This document shows, piece by piece, positions 35,529 to 42,009 of a stretch of 42,009 nt of DNA (its first letter is position 1; every line of letters starts with the position of its first letter). The notes beneath the pieces are model-generated. The model searched no databases. It had not been told where the DNA came from and worked only from the letters and a program-made list of their open reading frames with translations. This DNA comes from Colwellia sp. (GTDB lineage Bacteria > Pseudomonadota > Gammaproteobacteria > Enterobacterales > Alteromonadaceae). The position numbers and the translations under genes are program-made. The DNA lies in NCBI GenBank assembly GCA_013215295.1, contig JABSOZ010000029.1, positions 1 through 42,009 of the forward strand, read 5' to 3'.

Positions 35529-37487
35529 TTAAAATTGGTAGCTAATACCGGCACTTATTGTGCGGCTACTAACAGGTCTTATATCAAATGTGTTTTGGCT
35601 ATTCGCCGAAGGGTTTTTATGCTCATCAAAAATATTATCAGCACTAATTCGCCATGATAATGTTTCAGTTAATGTCTGATTTAGTATGAAATTTACTGTG
35701 GTATATTGATTTTTATCGACAGATTTATAGTTATCCGGCACCGCTTCTTCTGCTTGATAGACTGCATAGGCGATCAACTCAATATCGTAGCTTTCAATAT
35801 CGTAACTCAAGTTAAATTTTACTTGATGGCGTGGTCGAGCAAGTAAACGTTGGTTGTTCTCATCTTTACTGGTTAAATAACTGTAATTTAATTGTGTTTT
35901 CCACTGGCTAAAAATTAACGCTGTACTGATATCAAACCCATGGATTTTTGCTGAGCTAATATTTTGGTATTGATAAATAGATAAACCCGTCTCAGCTGAT
36001 TTTTCAATATCAATAATTGAATCGATTAAGTCTTCGGTTTGGGAATAGTGGACACTAATGTCACTGCGCAAGTCGACAAAATTGTCAGTAAGGCTAATAT
36101 TAAAAGTTAAACTTGAACTGATTGATTCCGCGGTTTCAGGTTCAAGCTCTTGATTACCTAAAACCATATACCCTAGCGCACTATGGTCAAAAACATAAAA
36201 GCGTTCTTTTAAATTAGGTACTCGATAACTTTGACCCATACCAGCTCGCCACTGTAATTCCCCTTCACCTAGCGTGAAGTTTGTCATGGTGCTAAGACGA
36301 AACGCACTATGCCAGCCAAAATCCGAGTCATACTGGCTACGCATGCCTGCCAGCACTTGGTAATCTGATTTAACCCAATTACCTTGAACGAAAGCTTCTA
36401 GGCTTTCTCGGCTTTCATTATTTATTTCAATAACGTTTTCTTTAGGCTTGTCTTGATCCAACTTATCAGCGTGAATAACCCCGCCCGTGACTAATTCAAT
36501 ATTGTTAAATTGAAAGACCTTTTGACCATTAATTTCTGCCAAGACAATACTGGTATCACGTAAGCTATTTGATTGACCGCTGGTTTCTTGATGATTAATG
36601 TATCTGGCATTAAGCTGCCAAGGGGATTTGGAGTTGTGAGTACTTTTCAAGCCCAACTCTATTTGCTGCTGTTCAACATCTGTTTGGTAATAAATAATCT
36701 CACTCTGTCCTGGAATTGCCGAGCTATCGCGGAGTTTGTTATCGCTTAACCATTGATATTTAATGCTAGTCGCAATATGTTCATGGGCTTTGTTTGTACT
36801 TAAGGTGATGAACTTTTTTTCGACACTCGCTGCATCTTGACTGATTGTAGTACTATCATAATCATAGCCTTTATCATCAATAATCAAAGCATTGAGCTGT
36901 GTTCGCCAACCTGAGAAACTTTCAACCGCATGTAGTTTAATCGTATGATTTAGATCACCATTGTCGATGGTGTTACCTTGATATTGGCTAACATCGTAAT
37001 CGAGCTTAAGCATCGGCTCATCAGTTTTGTGGGTAATGATATTTATAACTCCCCCCATAGCCGAGCTTCCGTACATAACCGATGCAGCACCTCGAATAAC
37101 TTCTATTTGCGCGATATTGCTGGCAGGGATTTGATCTAAATCTGCTGATGATCCGGTAGGACTTACAACCGGTTGACCGTCAATTAATATCAGTACGTGA
37201 TCGCCATCAAATCCTTGCATTTGAATGTTGTAGCCGTCTTTAACACTGCGTTTTACTACAACACCGGGAATATAATTAAGTGCTTGAGCTAAAGTGCCGT
37301 GACTAATTTTGGCAATGGTTTTACCGTCAATAACATCCACTAAGACGGGGGAATCGCTTAATAGTTTTGCGGTACGCGTTCCTGTTACGACTATACGTTC
37401 ATGTTGATCAATTTCTGATGCAGGCTTTGCTATGGTTAACATAGGCATGACGAGAATTAACGACGATATCTTAATTTTTATATTCAT
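35529..37487 (-). CDS. hmuR: TonB-dependent heme receptor, HmuR-like
   Basis: 652 residues from the ATG at 37487; a GTG five codons upstream is possible but less natural. The signal peptide ends TIAKPA. The plug (about 35-150) has VVTGTRTAKLLSDSPVLVDV, LNYIPGVVVKRS, ILIDGQPV and IEVIRGAASVMYGSSAMGGVINIIT, typical of BtuB/HmuR-type receptors. In the barrel, SYRVPNLKERFYVFDH followed by GNQELEPETAES corresponds to the YRAP...NPDL/GN-L-PE region that is conserved in heme receptors. The C-terminus is GISYQF. It heads the operon with an HmuY-type lipoprotein, and the promoter has a Fur-like operator. Heme is the likely ligand given these neighbours; a cobalamin or other ligand is less likely. Confidence 0.9.
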   Translation of the reverse strand: MNIKIKISSLILVMPMLTIAKPASEIDQHERIVVTGTRTAKLLSDSPVLVDVIDGKTIAKISHGTLAQALNYIPGVVVKRSVKDGYNIQMQGFDGDHVLILIDGQPVVSPTGSSADLDQIPASNIAQIEVIRGAASVMYGSSAMGGVINIITHKTDEPMLKLDYDVSQYQGNTIDNGDLNHTIKLHAVESFSGWRTQLNALIIDDKGYDYDSTTISQDAASVEKKFITLSTNKAHEHIATSIKYQWLSDNKLRDSSAIPGQSEIIYYQTDVEQQQIELGLKSTHNSKSPWQLNARYINHQETSGQSNSLRDTSIVLAEINGQKVFQFNNIELVTGGVIHADKLDQDKPKENVIEINNESRESLEAFVQGNWVKSDYQVLAGMRSQYDSDFGWHSAFRLSTMTNFTLGEGELQWRAGMGQSYRVPNLKERFYVFDHSALGYMVLGNQELEPETAESISSSLTFNISLTDNFVDLRSDISVHYSQTEDLIDSIIDIEKSAETGLSIYQYQNISSAKIHGFDISTALIFSQWKTQLNYSYLTSKDENNQRLLARPRHQVKFNLSYDIESYDIELIAYAVYQAEEAVPDNYKSVDKNQYTTVNFILNQTLTETLSWRISADNIFDEHKNPSANSQNTFDIRPVSSRTISAGISYQF

Positions 37488-37507
37488 TTTAACTGCAAAC
37501 ACTCAAT

Positions 37508-37542
37508 CTAAATAGTAATCATTATCATTTTCGTTCGCAATA
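37508..37542 (-). promoter_or_regulatory. hmu operon promoter with Fur operator
   Basis: The plus-strand AGTAATCATTATCATTTTC (37514-37532) is a good Fur box. On the minus strand it fills the spacer of a promoter with -35 TTGCGA and -10 TACTAT, 17 bases apart, so bound Fur would block RNA polymerase. The start codon of the receptor gene is about 25 bases downstream of the -10. Confidence 0.8.
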
Positions 37543-38191
37543 ATATTTAATCGTGATCAAATTAGCAAGTAAAATGTAACAAAAAGTATGTACATCATTA
37601 AGCAATTAGGTTTTTAGTACCTTGACTTGATAACAAATGGGACGAAATATGGAATTGCTAAATACAAGCTATAGATTGGGTAATGAGTAAACTCAATAAT
37701 TATTACTTATGTACAAAATACGACGGGCAAGCAAAAATTATAATGTGAATATTCAGGTATTACTTATTGATATTATTGAAGGTTTTCTGACAAGGTTGAC
37801 GTAGAACAAACAATTAGATTTGTTTTCATAAATGCGATGATTAAATAATAACTAGCTTTCTTGTGATTAGGATATTAGATAAATTATCTGTTGGGAAAGG
37901 ACTACCTTCAGTACCACTCAATGGCATCTAACCTAGCCAGCCAATTGCATTTTGGTTTGTCACTTTATTGCTTTAAGTTTTCATAAAAGCAGACGTAATT
38001 ATTTATTATCTTAATGGCAGAACAGAGCAAAGCAAAGCAGTCTTTAGCAAGATTTCCTGAGATGATCACTATGTGCGCAAAGGGAAGTTAGCAGTGAAGA
38101 TTTTAAGCCTTCCGCTTCTCGCTAATTTAAAAGAATGATATGCTTTAAGGCCTCCGTCTCCGATTTCATTTTTTATAACAATTGAATTTTC
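37543..38191. other. Intergenic region between heme operon and cassette cluster
   Basis: About 650 AT-rich bases without a supported gene. No complete attC site was found here, although the small ORF at 38192-38374 should be followed by one if it is an intact cassette. Isolated CTAAC and GTTAG words occur without paired arms. Confidence 0.5.
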
Positions 38192-38374
38192 TCAATGTTT
38201 CAAACCGACTTTTAGATCAGATGCACAAATAGAAACATACATAGCTTTATTAAAAACAGGATGAAGGTATTTATTTTCTTCCTCCGATAATATCTTAGGA
38301 TGAGCCTTTAGCATCCTAATAATATTATTTAGCTTATTTATAACTATTTGATAGGATCTCACAATTTCAGCCAA
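38192..38374 (-). CDS. Small hypothetical protein, possible cassette gene
   Basis: 60 residues, not recognised. It starts with TTG, but AAGGA lies four bases upstream, and the ORF begins 16 bases inside a cassette boundary (minus-strand GTTAGCTGCC, 38393-38384), the position expected for the first gene of an integron cassette. The protein is mostly helical by composition, with LNNIIRMLKAHP and LSEEENKYLHPVFNK, and two short polar ends; no signal peptide or membrane segment. The context, next to a toxin-antitoxin pair and other cassettes, supports a real small gene more than the sequence does. No attC follows at the expected place. Confidence 0.4.
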   Translation of the reverse strand: MAEIVRSYQIVINKLNNIIRMLKAHPKILSEEENKYLHPVFNKAMYVSICASDLKVGLKH

Positions 38375-38383
38375 AACGTCCTT

Positions 38384-38422
38384 GGCAGCTAACGTCTTGC
38401 TAAGCGGAAATAATGGTGGCTA
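38384..38422 (-). repeat. Half attC site after yoeB
   Basis: Plus-strand GGCAGCTAAC then GTCTTGCTAAGCGGAAATAATGG-type arm (given by its parts TAAC, TAAGCGG, AAATAATGGTGGCT) matches the R'/L' side of the other attC sites in the cluster. The complementary half is missing: the YoeB stop codon lies only four bases further on. The site therefore looks truncated and unable to fold into a full attC hairpin. Confidence 0.6.
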
Positions 38423-38425
38423 TAA

Positions 38426-38686
38426 TTAATAATGATAGCGACAGGAAATAACTGTTATATGACTATCACTAACGGCATATACAAGACGATTGGATTCATC
38501 CACACGTCTAGACCAAAAACCTGATAAATTTTCTTTTAGAGATTCCGGTTTTCCGATCCCCTCAAATGGGGAGCGTTTAGTGTCTGTAATTAATTTGTTA
38601 ATTCTTTTAAGCGTTTTTTTATCTTGCCCTTGCCAATATACGTAATCAGCCCATGCATCATTGGTCCACGCTAACAACCTAGTCAT
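38426..38686 (-). CDS. yoeB: YoeB-family mRNA interferase toxin
   Basis: 86 residues, full length for YoeB/Txe. Conserved blocks are WTNDAWADYVYWQGQDKKTL, PFEGIGKPESLK, LSGFWSRRVDESNRLVYAV and the C-terminal ISCRYHY. In the family the catalytic residues include Glu (about 46), Arg 65, His 83 and Tyr 84 (E. coli numbering); the matching GIGKPE, SRRVDE and YHY are all present, so the toxin looks active. YoeB binds the ribosomal A site and cleaves mRNA. It overlaps the yefM antitoxin gene by eight bases. It lies in the cassette cluster, where such pairs are known to stabilise arrays. The stop codon abuts a half attC. Confidence 0.93.
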   Translation of the reverse strand: MTRLLAWTNDAWADYVYWQGQDKKTLKRINKLITDTKRSPFEGIGKPESLKENLSGFWSRRVDESNRLVYAVSDSHITVISCRYHY

Positions 38687-38933
38687 TCAATATTTCTCGT
38701 TCAATCACTTGAGCGGATTTAAATTGTTCAATAGAACGGCTTAAGTGAACTGCGTTAGCAGGTGACTTTAATAAATGAACGGTTTCCATCAAGCTGTTGT
38801 AATGATCCAAAGACATAACAACAGCATCTTCAGAATTTCTACGTGTAATTACCGTATAATCAGCGTCGTTTACGACATTATCAAGTACAGATTTAAGCCC
38901 ATTTCTTGCTTCAGTAAAAGATACGATTCTCAT
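38679..38933 (-). CDS. yefM: YefM-family antitoxin
   Basis: 84 residues from the ATG at 38933, which has GAGGA in front; upstream codons in the same frame would give an unrelated hydrophobic leader. The Phd/YefM fold is seen in MRIVSFTEARNGLKSVLDNV and YTVITRRNSEDAVVMSLDHYNSLMET. The C-terminal part (about 55-84) should wrap and inhibit YoeB. The pair normally represses its own promoter, probably in the roughly 90 bases between 38933 and the upstream attC. The cassette starts at minus-strand GTTAGCTGCC (39031-39022), so it carries its own promoter, unlike most cassette genes. Confidence 0.93.
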   Translation of the reverse strand: MRIVSFTEARNGLKSVLDNVVNDADYTVITRRNSEDAVVMSLDHYNSLMETVHLLKSPANAVHLSRSIEQFKSAQVIEREILND

Positions 38934-39024
38934 ATTATCCTCTTTTCTCAGTTGTACAGTTAATAAGACAAGTTTAACTAAAAAGAATGACATGTGCAAG
39001 ATAATGTACAAGTTCGATTGAGGC

Positions 39025-39124
39025 AGCTAACGCCACGTTAAGCGACAAATAATAGCTGGCTAAAATGTGTGAGGCACGAACAACAGCCAGCTGTTATTTG
39101 TCTTACTTGAATAGATTGTTAGTG
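39025..39124 (-). repeat. attC site between VOC and yefM cassettes
   Basis: Bounded by TAAC (39028-39031) and GTTA (39118-39121). The 17-base inner arms (39045-39061 and 39085-39101) pair at 16 of 17 positions around a 23-base loop, ACAAATAATAGCTGGCT with AGCCAGCTGTTATTTGT. The outer arms TTAAGCGAC and CTTACTTGAA correspond imperfectly, as in known attC sites. The site reads on the minus strand, directly after the VOC stop codon. Confidence 0.9.
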
Positions 39125-39128
39125 CTAT

Positions 39129-39500
39129 TTACACGTGCTGATCAATTAGAATCGAATTACCATCGGGATCTTGAATAGAAACACTCGAAGGACCACTTTC
39201 ACCAGTAATAGATTTTTGTATTATGTTTACACCTTGAGCTTCAAATTCTTTCAAAAGCTCTCTAACATCAGTATACGACTCTAGAGTTTTGCAGTTTTTA
39301 TCCCAGCCAGGGTTGAATGTCATGATATTACCTTCAAACATTCCTTGGAATAAACCAATGGTATGATCGCCGTTTCGAAGTATTAACCAGTTTTGCGATT
39401 GCTCTCCGCCAATTTTTTTAAAGCCAATTTTTTGATAAAACACTTTTGACTCTTCGATATCTTTGACCGATAAACTTACTGAAAATGCACCTAATTCCAT
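39129..39500 (-). CDS. VOC-superfamily protein (glyoxalase/bleomycin-resistance fold)
   Basis: 123 residues from the ATG at 39500, preferred because GGAG lies six bases before it; an ATG four codons upstream also exists. The fold signature is clear: FSVSLSVKDIEESKVFYQKIGFK at the start, NWLILRNGDHTIGLFQ in the middle, and SVSIQDPDGNSILIDQ at the end, where the glutamate usually found in the last metal site is replaced by isoleucine/aspartate context. VOC proteins include metal-dependent lyases, dioxygenases and drug-binding proteins; the role here is unknown. It is a single-gene cassette: the cassette begins GTTAGTG on the minus strand and ends CACTAAC, the complementary ends expected. Confidence 0.9.
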   Translation of the reverse strand: MELGAFSVSLSVKDIEESKVFYQKIGFKKIGGEQSQNWLILRNGDHTIGLFQGMFEGNIMTFNPGWDKNCKTLESYTDVRELLKEFEAQGVNIIQKSITGESGPSSVSIQDPDGNSILIDQHV

Positions 39501-39525
39501 TTTACACTCCATAGTTTGATTACAA

Positions 39526-39625
39526 CACTAACGCCACGTTAAGCGGCAAATAATAGCTGGCTAAAAAAGCGACGAATGAGCAAATAGCCAACTGTTATTT
39601 GTCCTGCTTGAATGGCTTATGTGCT
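39526..39625 (-). repeat. attC site between SRPBCC and VOC cassettes
   Basis: TAAC at 39529-39532 and inner arms GCAAATAATAGCTGGCT and AGCCAACTGTTATTTGTC fit the same attC family as its neighbours, with loop AAAAAGCGACGAATGAGCAAAT. The other core is altered: plus-strand CTTATGTGC (39617-39625) instead of GTTATGTGC. This suggests a single change that may weaken recombination at this boundary. Confidence 0.88.
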
Positions 39626-39683
39626 TGAGTCAAAGGACTAAATTCACTTTTATTCGGCTGTAATACTAAAGTTCCCCAGAAAC

Positions 39684-40115
39684 TTATGCATCTAAGCGAC
39701 TTTCATATGGAACTGATTCACCGTGTTCGAGATGTCTCCTGAGTATCCTCAGGTACATAGCCCAACAGTTGCAAGAGATTCTGTAATGTTCATTGGCGTT
39801 TGGCCAGCCCGTGTGCCAAAAACTTACCCATGTTACACCATTGCGACTTTCTAGACGAAAACCAATATGTGTTCCAACCCAATCGTCGTTTGCGCCCATT
39901 ATTTTAAATTCGAATTCAGTGTCTTTCGTACATTTGGTTACTTTCGCGCGCCAATCGTATTCTGGACCGAACCAGAGTTTGTACTCTGTACCCAGCACCG
40001 GCTTTCCTTGCGAACATTTCGTCCACCAGCAGTCCAGCCCTTTGGGGGTGCTCACGGCTTGAAATACACGTTCAACAGGGGTGTTAATAGGAAAATCAAG
40101 AAAAATATCCGCCAT
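39684..40115 (-). CDS. SRPBCC/AHSA1-domain protein
   Basis: 143 residues with a START/SRPBCC fold (activator of Hsp90 ATPase 1-like). The typical start is DIFLDFPINTPVERVFQAVSTPKGLDCWWT, seen here as INTPVERVFQAVSTPKGLDCWW, then KLWFGPEYDWRAKVTKC and TWVSFWHTGWPNANEHYRIS, ending in a helix WAMYLRILRRHLEHG. Members bind hydrophobic ligands in a deep pocket or act as chaperone cofactors; no ligand can be assigned. GGAG lies six bases before the ATG. It is a single-gene cassette starting minus-strand GTTATGTGC and ending GCACATAAG, nearly complementary. About 60 bases separate its stop from the next attC. Confidence 0.9.
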   Translation of the reverse strand: MADIFLDFPINTPVERVFQAVSTPKGLDCWWTKCSQGKPVLGTEYKLWFGPEYDWRAKVTKCTKDTEFEFKIMGANDDWVGTHIGFRLESRNGVTWVSFWHTGWPNANEHYRISCNCWAMYLRILRRHLEHGESVPYESRLDA

Positions 40116-40145
40116 AATAATCTCCTATTTGCAGCTGCTATGTGC

Positions 40146-40246
40146 ACATAACGCCCCATTAAGAGGCAAATGATAGTTGGCTAAAATAAGCGACGAAGGA
40201 GCAAATAGCCAACTGTTATTTGTCCTGCTTGAATGGCTTGTTAGCC
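40146..40246 (-). repeat. attC site between LysE and SRPBCC cassettes
   Basis: Bounded by TAAC (40149-40152) and GTTA (40240-40243). Inner arms GCAAATGATAGTTGGCT and AGCCAACTGTTATTTGTC pair with few mismatches around a loop of about 25 bases. The GTTA core overlaps the stop codon of the LysE-type gene. This site is the closest relative of the lone attC at 5633-5722. Confidence 0.9.
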
Positions 40247-40861
40247 TGATTTTTGCAATGTTGCAGTAACGGCTCCAGCACCAATTAACATTGAGCCACT
40301 GATTTTATTAAATGCTTTCTGGAATTTTACTGATTTAATTTTACTGCGTAAATAACCAGAAAAAAATGAATAAAAAGAAGCGCTAAGTACGGAAACAGCT
40401 AAAAATGATAAGCCCATTATAAGCATTTGAGGTAATGCGGCATTATTTGTATTTATAAATAATGGAAAGAAAGCAATAAAGAAAATTATCCCTTTCGGGT
40501 TTAAGGCTGTAACAATTAATGCCTCTTTAAATATTTTTCCGCTTTTTTTCTGAGTTGTATCAAACTCTTCCATATTAGCTTTAGTGAACCATGCTTTTAA
40601 CCCAAGATAAACTAAATACCCAGCAGCAATCCATTTGAATGCACTAAATAATACAGAAGATGTTGCCAATAAAGCCCCTAATCCTGCAAAAGATATGCTC
40701 ATTGCAATGATATCCCCAGAAAGAACACCCGTTACCAAAGGAATTACCGATTTTTTCCCGTGATTTAAGGATTGCCCCATAACAAGAAAAACCGTAGGTC
40801 CCGGAGTGAAACACAACATCATTGATGCTAATACAAAGGAAATCCAAACTTCAATGCTCAT
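40241..40861 (-). CDS. LysE/RhtB-family exporter
   Basis: 206 residues with about six hydrophobic segments. The family signature is at the start: FVLASMMLCFTPGPTVFLVMGQSL, followed by GKKSVIPLVTGVLSGD and later LIVTALNPKGIIFFIAFFPLFI. LysE/RhtB proteins export amino acids or related small molecules across the inner membrane; the substrate is not known here. GGAG lies five bases before the ATG. Its stop codon TAA is part of the attC core, a compact arrangement typical of cassette genes. The cassette begins at minus-strand GTTAGCC (40882-40876) and ends GGCTAAC, exactly complementary ends. Confidence 0.93.
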   Translation of the reverse strand: MSIEVWISFVLASMMLCFTPGPTVFLVMGQSLNHGKKSVIPLVTGVLSGDIIAMSISFAGLGALLATSSVLFSAFKWIAAGYLVYLGLKAWFTKANMEEFDTTQKKSGKIFKEALIVTALNPKGIIFFIAFFPLFINTNNAALPQMLIMGLSFLAVSVLSASFYSFFSGYLRSKIKSVKFQKAFNKISGSMLIGAGAVTATLQKSG

Positions 40862-40875
40862 ACATACTCCATGAA

Positions 40876-40891
40876 GGCTAACAACTGTTAG
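40876..40891 (-). repeat. Collapsed attC or attI-like core at array start
   Basis: Plus-strand GGCTAACAACTGTTAG holds the LysE cassette start core (minus GTTAGCC) and, only four bases away, a CTAAC core in the opposite sense. A normal attC would have some 80 bases between them. It could be a deleted attC or the end of an attI site. Confidence 0.4.
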
Positions 40892-41314
40892 ACGGGAAAA
40901 AACTTGTTTTGTTACAAGTCATTAACCACCTTGGTTTTATAATAGAAATAAAAGCTACCTTTATATTCTCAGTATATCAAGCGTTTATTGATTTCCTTTA
41001 ATGAGCTTTTGAAGAATGCATGTTTTTATCACATATTCTCTGGTGAAAGCGTGCAAAAAAGTAGTTAGAGAACATATACAAAATTTTTATTACTAATGTC
41101 AGGAATGCGCAGAGGGGAAGCTATAAACTTGTCAATCCTAATGTCTGCTTCATGCTCTACACTGCCTTTGACCTTCCATCAATTGATGATATTTGAGCCT
41201 ACAGCAGATTTTTTATTTCTAATAAAGAATTTGCTGCAGGTTTATAAATGCAACTTTCTATATCCATAAATTAAACTAGACTTAGGGAATATTCATTTTT
41301 TAAGTAAAAATCAA
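40892..41314. other. Intergenic region, no integrase
   Basis: About 420 bases upstream of the cassette cluster in its reading direction, where an intI gene and attI would be expected. No integrase frame is present on either strand. A short inverted repeat ACTTGT/ACAAGT (about 40902-40919) and an imperfect hairpin near 41203-41238 were noticed; neither is clearly functional. Confidence 0.55.
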
Positions 41315-42009
41315 TTGCATAAGAAAATAACAATACAATTTACCTTACCTTTTATAACTTTGCTTTTTGTAACGATATTCTTTTCTTCAATTGCTTTTTC
41401 TTTTGATACAAGGCCGTCTCTTCGCTTTAAGCACTTAACCATTGAAGATGGCTTACCCCAAAATTCGGTAAAAGCAACGCTGCAAGATAGTACAGGTTTT
41501 ATATGGATTGGCACACAAGAGGGGCTGGTTCGATATGATGGCTATAGCCTAAAAGTATTTAAACATGATCCTAGTAATAGTCATTCACTGTCAGATAATG
41601 ATATTCTTAGCCTTATTGAAGATAGCCAAGGCAATCTTTGGGTGGGAACTCGTGGGGGCGGTCTTAATCATTTCAATCCCAAAACCCAGCAATTTACCCA
41701 TTACCGTCATCAGGCAGGTGATGCGAATAGTTTAAGTGATGATGGTGTCTATAGTCTTCTTGAGGATAACCAAGGCAACTTTTGGGTGGGAACTCTTGGT
41801 AACGGTCTTAATCATTTTAACCCTAAAACACAGAAATTCACCCAGTATCGTCATCAGACAGATGATGCCAACAGTTTAAGTCATGATGATGTCAGGAGTC
41901 TTATTGAGGATAGCCAAGGCAATCTTTGGATCGGAACTCGTGGGGGCGGTCTTAATCATTTCAATCCCAAAACCCAGCAATTTACCCATTACCGTCATCA
42001 GGCAGGTGA
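41315..42009 (+). CDS. Two-component-regulator-propeller sensor protein, N-terminal part
   Basis: Open at the window end; 231 codons are visible. The frame runs from 41270 with no ATG. The likely start is TTG at 41315, which gives HKKITIQFTLPFITLLFVTIFF-type signal peptide ending SIAFSFD (key parts: HKK, a 20-residue hydrophobic core, AFS). The mature part begins LRFKHLTIEDGLPQNSVKA, then Reg_prop units of the form NSLS-D-V-SL-ED-QGNLWVGTRGGGLNHF. These blades form a periplasmic beta-propeller in large one-protein sensors that usually continue into Y_Y_Y, kinase or diguanylate cyclase domains; which one follows here cannot be seen. No Shine-Dalgarno was seen at the TTG. Confidence 0.85.
   Translation, partial: MHKKITIQFTLPFITLLFVTIFFSSIAFSFDTRPSLRFKHLTIEDGLPQNSVKATLQDSTGFIWIGTQEGLVRYDGYSLKVFKHDPSNSHSLSDNDILSLIEDSQGNLWVGTRGGGLNHFNPKTQQFTHYRHQAGDANSLSDDGVYSLLEDNQGNFWVGTLGNGLNHFNPKTQKFTQYRHQTDDANSLSHDDVRSLIEDSQGNLWIGTRGGGLNHFNPKTQQFTHYRHQAG
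41582..42009 (+). repeat. 144-bp in-frame tandem repeats in the propeller gene
   Basis: Units at 41582-41725, 41726-41869 and 41870-42009 (cut by the window end), each 48 codons and one propeller blade. Units 1 and 3 share a final 77-base stretch without a difference, while unit 2 between them is clearly more diverged. Confidence 0.9.

Noticed and set aside
40892-41314. Integron integrase or attI upstream of the cassette cluster
   Set aside because: No reading frame of suitable length or with tyrosine-recombinase motifs exists on either strand here; the next gene is a propeller sensor.
41582-42009. CRISPR-like or non-coding tandem repeat
   Set aside because: The unit is 144 bases, in frame, and each copy encodes one propeller blade, so it is coding repetition without spacers.

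Overview
The window looks like chromosome of an AT-rich marine gammaproteobacterium of the Colwellia/Thalassotalea/Alteromonadales kind. This is inferred from the GcvA-like LysR regulator, several TonB-dependent receptors, PEP-CTERM and YfiR-type proteins, multi-domain sensor kinases and Fur-like operators. No rRNA or tRNA gene was seen, so the genus is not settled. Most genes lie on the minus strand.

Layout. 0-5 kb: an EamA exporter and two GNAT acetyltransferases in one minus-strand operon, a divergent LysR regulator with a 25-bp palindrome in front of it, and a lone PEP-CTERM protein. 5.4-6.7 kb: a broken secreted-protein gene followed by a single integron attC site, whose core end is abutted by the left end of a truncated IS4-family element. 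6.9-13.1 kb: a sensory locus made of a TonB-dependent receptor, a YfiR-like periplasmic protein and a membrane histidine kinase, with a divergent sigma-54-type response regulator. A sigma-54-like -24/-12 sequence precedes the receptor. 13.4-17.9 kb: a small periplasmic binding protein converging on a 1199-residue hybrid kinase with two binding-protein sensor domains.

18-37.5 kb is an iron and heme acquisition region. It holds an FbpABC-type ferric ABC transporter, a fatty-acid-hydroxylase-family membrane protein, and an operon of a DUF4856 lipoprotein, an imelysin-like lipoprotein and a FecA-like TonB receptor. Next is an operon that resembles the Bacteroidota Hmu heme system: an HmuR-like receptor, a two-domain HmuY-like lipoprotein, an ExbB/MotA-like channel, a DUF2149 protein and a giant secreted, membrane-anchored CobN-like chelatase (HmuS-like). 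Three candidate Fur operators precede the transcription units. The working model is that HmuY/HmuR capture heme, the chelatase powered by the ExbB/DUF2149 pair removes iron in the periplasm, and FbpABC imports that iron.

38.2-40.9 kb is a cluster of integron cassettes without a visible integrase (CALIN type), read on the minus strand: LysE-type exporter, SRPBCC protein, VOC protein, YefM-YoeB toxin-antitoxin and a small unknown ORF. Three nearly full attC sites and one half site separate them. The lone attC at 5.6 kb belongs to the same attC family but points the other way. The window ends inside a propeller-type sensor gene with near-identical 144-bp repeats.
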